Assembly (NCBI GenBank): GCA_964414425.1
Contig: CAYPWL010000004.1
Location: forward strand, 90,663-154,662
Reading direction: 5' to 3'
Length of the DNA: 64,000 bases
Source: GYS-P2D sp964414425
GTDB taxonomy: Bacteria; Bacteroidota; Bacteroidia; Chitinophagales; Saprospiraceae
The notes under the pieces are model-generated. The model was given only the letters and a program-made list of their open reading frames with translations. It made no database searches and was not told the DNA's origin. The translations under genes were made by a program, and so were the position numbers. Numbering within the stretch: position 1 is the stretch's first letter; each line of letters begins with the position of its first letter. Shown one piece after another: positions 62,169 through 64,000 of the stretch.

Positions 62169-63041
62169 ATGGTTGTATACTCCATTAAGGATATTGAGAA
62201 ATTAACCGGTGTTAAGGCACACACTATTCGTATTTGGGAGAAGCGCTATAACATCATAGAACCTAAGCGAACAGAGAGTAATATCCGCTATTATCTCGAT
62301 GAAGATCTTAAGCAGATTCTTAATATCGCACTCCTCAATCGTAACGGGATCAAGATCTCGAAGATCTCGAGTATGGATACGGCTGAAATTCAGAGAAGGG
62401 TAGCCGAAATCTCAGACATTGATGAATCATTCGAAGGTCAATTAGATACCTTGACGATTTCTCTTATAGATCTTGATGAGGTCAAGTTTCTAAAAATCTT
62501 TGAAAAGAACTTACAAGAAAAAGGCTTTGTACAAACCATGACCACGGTGATCTACCCACTCTTGGACAAGTTGGCCATGATGTGGATTACAGGAAGTATA
62601 AAGTCTATCCATGAAAAGTTTGTGTCGAATCTGATCAAGCGAAAATCAATCGTCTACATCGATCGACTGAAGGCAACTCGTGACGAAAGCTTCTTGATAT
62701 ATCTACCAGAGGGAGAAAGAAATGAATTGAGTTTGTTATTTCTCAATTACATGATAAGTTCTCATGGGTTTAAGGTGATCAATGCAGGAGTAGATGTAAG
62801 TATCGAAGACTTAGTTGAGACTAAGGAAATTAGGACTCCAGAGTATATTATGACAATCGTTAATGATAGTATATCAGGTGAAAACTTGGTGACTTATATG
62901 GAGTATATCAGTAGTGAGTTTCCTGAGAGTGAAGTGATTTTATCTGGTATTCAGGTGGAGACTTTGCCGTCAAATTACACAGGTCCGGTTATCACACTGA
63001 AATCATCAGAGGATACCATGATCTATCTCGAAAAGTTATAA
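62169..63041 (+). CDS. MerR-family regulator with a degenerate cobalamin-binding-like domain
   Basis: 290 residues. The N-terminal winged helix (YSIKDIEKLTGVKAHTIRIW, EKRYNIIEPKRTESNIRYY) is followed by a four-helix and Rossmann-like region in the CarH/LitR arrangement. Aligning Trp139 with CarH Trp131 puts Glu149 and Lys150 at the E-H pair and Asn185 (GERNELS) at the cobalt-ligand His177, with exactly the same spacing of 46 residues. Thus two key His residues are replaced and the Gly of the motif is Ser, so B12 binding is unlikely. It is divergent from bshA and followed by a strong hairpin. Target genes unknown. Confidence 0.9.
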   Translation: MVVYSIKDIEKLTGVKAHTIRIWEKRYNIIEPKRTESNIRYYLDEDLKQILNIALLNRNGIKISKISSMDTAEIQRRVAEISDIDESFEGQLDTLTISLIDLDEVKFLKIFEKNLQEKGFVQTMTTVIYPLLDKLAMMWITGSIKSIHEKFVSNLIKRKSIVYIDRLKATRDESFLIYLPEGERNELSLLFLNYMISSHGFKVINAGVDVSIEDLVETKEIRTPEYIMTIVNDSISGENLVTYMEYISSEFPESEVILSGIQVETLPSNYTGPVITLKSSEDTMIYLEKL

Positions 63042-63067
63042 TAAGACGAATCAATATTCGATCTTAT
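63041..63067. terminator. Hairpin between MerR gene and the convergent zinc-ribbon gene
   Basis: ATAAGACGAAT pairs with ATTCG-A-TCTTAT over 11 base pairs with one bulged A and a CAAT loop. It starts at the last base of the MerR stop codon. No U tract follows. Placement between convergent genes suggests termination in either direction. Confidence 0.5.
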
Positions 63068-63128
63068 ATAGACAATAGGGATTGAACTTTTTATAACTAC
63101 TCTCGGTGATAAGAGGAACAAGAGTAAA

Positions 63129-63896
63129 CTAGGCTACAGAATCGTACTTCTTAGATAGATCGTCTGCGATCTTAGTATCTACTAACACTCGTCCGCAGTG
63201 CTCACACGCAATGATCTTCTTGTAATGTCCAATCTCGATTTGAAGCTGTGGTGGTATCCTGTTAAAGCATCCAGAACAAGCATCTCTCTCAACAGTACAT
63301 ACGGCCAAACCGTTACGGTATCTAGAACGAACTCTTGTGTACGCCTTTATTAAGCGTTCGTCGATATTTTCTTTGGCTTTTTCAGAGAGCTTCTGAAGTT
63401 CAGCTTCTTTAGTGTTCGTTTTTTCGATGATCTTCTCAAGCTCAACTTTCTTAACGTCAAGATTTTTTTGCTTGCCGTCCATTTTTTCTTGAGCCTCAGC
63501 CAAGGTAGCAGCTTTCACTTCTTTGCTACGTTCAGCATCTCCAATCTTCTTTTCAGATAGTTGGATTTCGAGCTTCTGTAATTCGATCTCTTTAGTCAGT
63601 GCCTCGAACTCTCTGTTATTCTTTACATCGTCGAGCTGCTTTTCGTATCTCTCGATCAGCATAGTCGACTCCTGTATATTAGCCTTATGAGCACTCACGT
63701 CTTGATCTAAGTCTGAGACCGATCCTTCAAGTCGTTTGATACGCTTGTCGAGACCTGCGATTTCGTCCTCAAGGTCACTTACTTCTATAGGTAATTCACC
63801 TTTTAGAACTTGTATCTCATCGATATTAGAATCAATAAGCTGTAGGCTATATAACTCCTTTAGTTTGTCCGATATTCCAGATGAAGACTTGGCCAT
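63129..63896 (-). CDS. Coiled-coil protein with C-terminal zinc ribbon (C4-type)
   Basis: 255 residues. Residues 1-185 are a long antiparallel coiled coil (LKELYSLQLIDSNIDEIQVL, DVKNNREFEALTKEIELQKL). The C-terminus has two CxxC pairs (CSGC and CEHC) forming a zinc ribbon. The family is widely conserved in Bacteroidota and Actinobacteria, usually next to a Nif3-like gene, and its function is unsettled, with nucleic-acid binding proposed. Here the 69-base upstream gap separates it from a partial gene that looks like Nif3. Confidence 0.92.
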   Translation of the reverse strand: MAKSSSGISDKLKELYSLQLIDSNIDEIQVLKGELPIEVSDLEDEIAGLDKRIKRLEGSVSDLDQDVSAHKANIQESTMLIERYEKQLDDVKNNREFEALTKEIELQKLEIQLSEKKIGDAERSKEVKAATLAEAQEKMDGKQKNLDVKKVELEKIIEKTNTKEAELQKLSEKAKENIDERLIKAYTRVRSRYRNGLAVCTVERDACSGCFNRIPPQLQIEIGHYKKIIACEHCGRVLVDTKIADDLSKKYDSVA

Positions 63897-63965
63897 TATG
63901 TCTTAATTAAATGCTTAAAAGATATGCCCGTCAGCGTGTTGATCGAGGCGGTTTTCATCAATAAT

Positions 63966-64000
63966 TCAATAATAATTTATTGGATTCGTGACCACTTTCG
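63966..64000 (-). CDS. C-terminal fragment of a probable Nif3-like protein, cut by the window edge
   Basis: On the minus strand the last codons before a TGA stop at 63966 encode KVVTNPINYY. A terminal TNPI-x-YY is what I recall for Nif3-like dinuclear metal-centre proteins of Bacteroidota, and a Nif3 gene commonly sits directly upstream of the zinc-ribbon gene. Only about 10 codons are visible, so the call rests on context and this short tail. Confidence 0.5.
   Translation of the reverse strand, partial: KVVTNPINYY

Noticed and set aside
62169..63041. B12-dependent light sensor of the CarH type
   Set aside because: The cobalt-ligand His position is Asn185 and the partner His is Lys150, so a CarH-type photosensor is unlikely.

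Overview
The window looks like a chromosomal segment of a Bacteroidota bacterium. Supporting signs are type IX secretion (T9SS) proteins with C-terminal sorting domains, a PorE-like OmpA protein, a Wzi/RemB-like outer-membrane protein, a GYDIA-type GHMP kinase, BshA (bacillithiol), DUF2851, and candidate -7 boxes of the TAnnTTTG type. The mevalonate-type isoprenoid genes (class II HMG-CoA reductase and type 2 IPP isomerase) and the sulfated-polysaccharide locus suggest a marine, non-Bacteroidales lineage such as Saprospiria, Cytophagia or Flavobacteriia. That placement is inference. I saw no tRNA, rRNA, CRISPR, insertion sequence or prophage. Coding density is very high and no gene-free stretch exceeds 300 bases.

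Layout. 1-10.4 kb: end of an SGNH hydrolase, xylose isomerase, a TPR protein, the idi2-mvaA pair, an outer-membrane barrel protein, an Nfu-type Fe-S protein, an MscS channel, RsmG and a membrane glycosyltransferase. 10.5-15.4 kb: a giant PorU2-type C25 peptidase. 15.4-20.7 kb: four glycosyltransferases, a GyrI-like ligand-binding protein and the GYDIA kinase, arranged head-to-head and tail-to-tail. 20.8-29.2 kb: a SIMPL protein, a PqiA-like protein, a TPR protein, the PorE-like OmpA lipoprotein, an RlmD-family methyltransferase, a small unknown, RfbA and a TlpA-like thioredoxin. 29.2-56.7 kb: 24 consecutive minus-strand genes with no gap above 60 bases. In transcription order these are an M16 peptidase homologue, mreBCD-mrdA, folA, DUF2851, lpxK, the Wzi-like protein, metH, wzz, DUF2061, cysC-cysD-cysN, a sulfotransferase, wzx, wzy, GT2, a second sulfotransferase, two glycosyltransferases, manC and a last GT4. 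56.8-64 kb: dnaN, nadD and porZ on the plus strand, bshA divergent from a MerR regulator, a coiled-coil/zinc-ribbon protein, and the last codons of a probable Nif3-family gene.

How the genes fit together. The most coherent system is the sulfated-polysaccharide module at 29.2-42.9 kb. CysD/CysN make APS and CysC makes PAPS. Two different sulfotransferases can use PAPS to sulfate a glycan. Five glycosyltransferase/nucleotidyltransferase genes, Wzx, Wzy and Wzz build and export it, and a Wzi-like outer-membrane protein lies just upstream. The window has no PAPS reductase or sulfite reductase, so sulfate activation here appears dedicated to sulfation rather than cysteine synthesis. A second theme is T9SS (PorU2, PorZ, PorE-like), with genes scattered rather than clustered. 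Gene junctions are tight: many start/stop overlaps are ATGA, GTGA or TTGA, and five convergent pairs overlap at their 3' ends.
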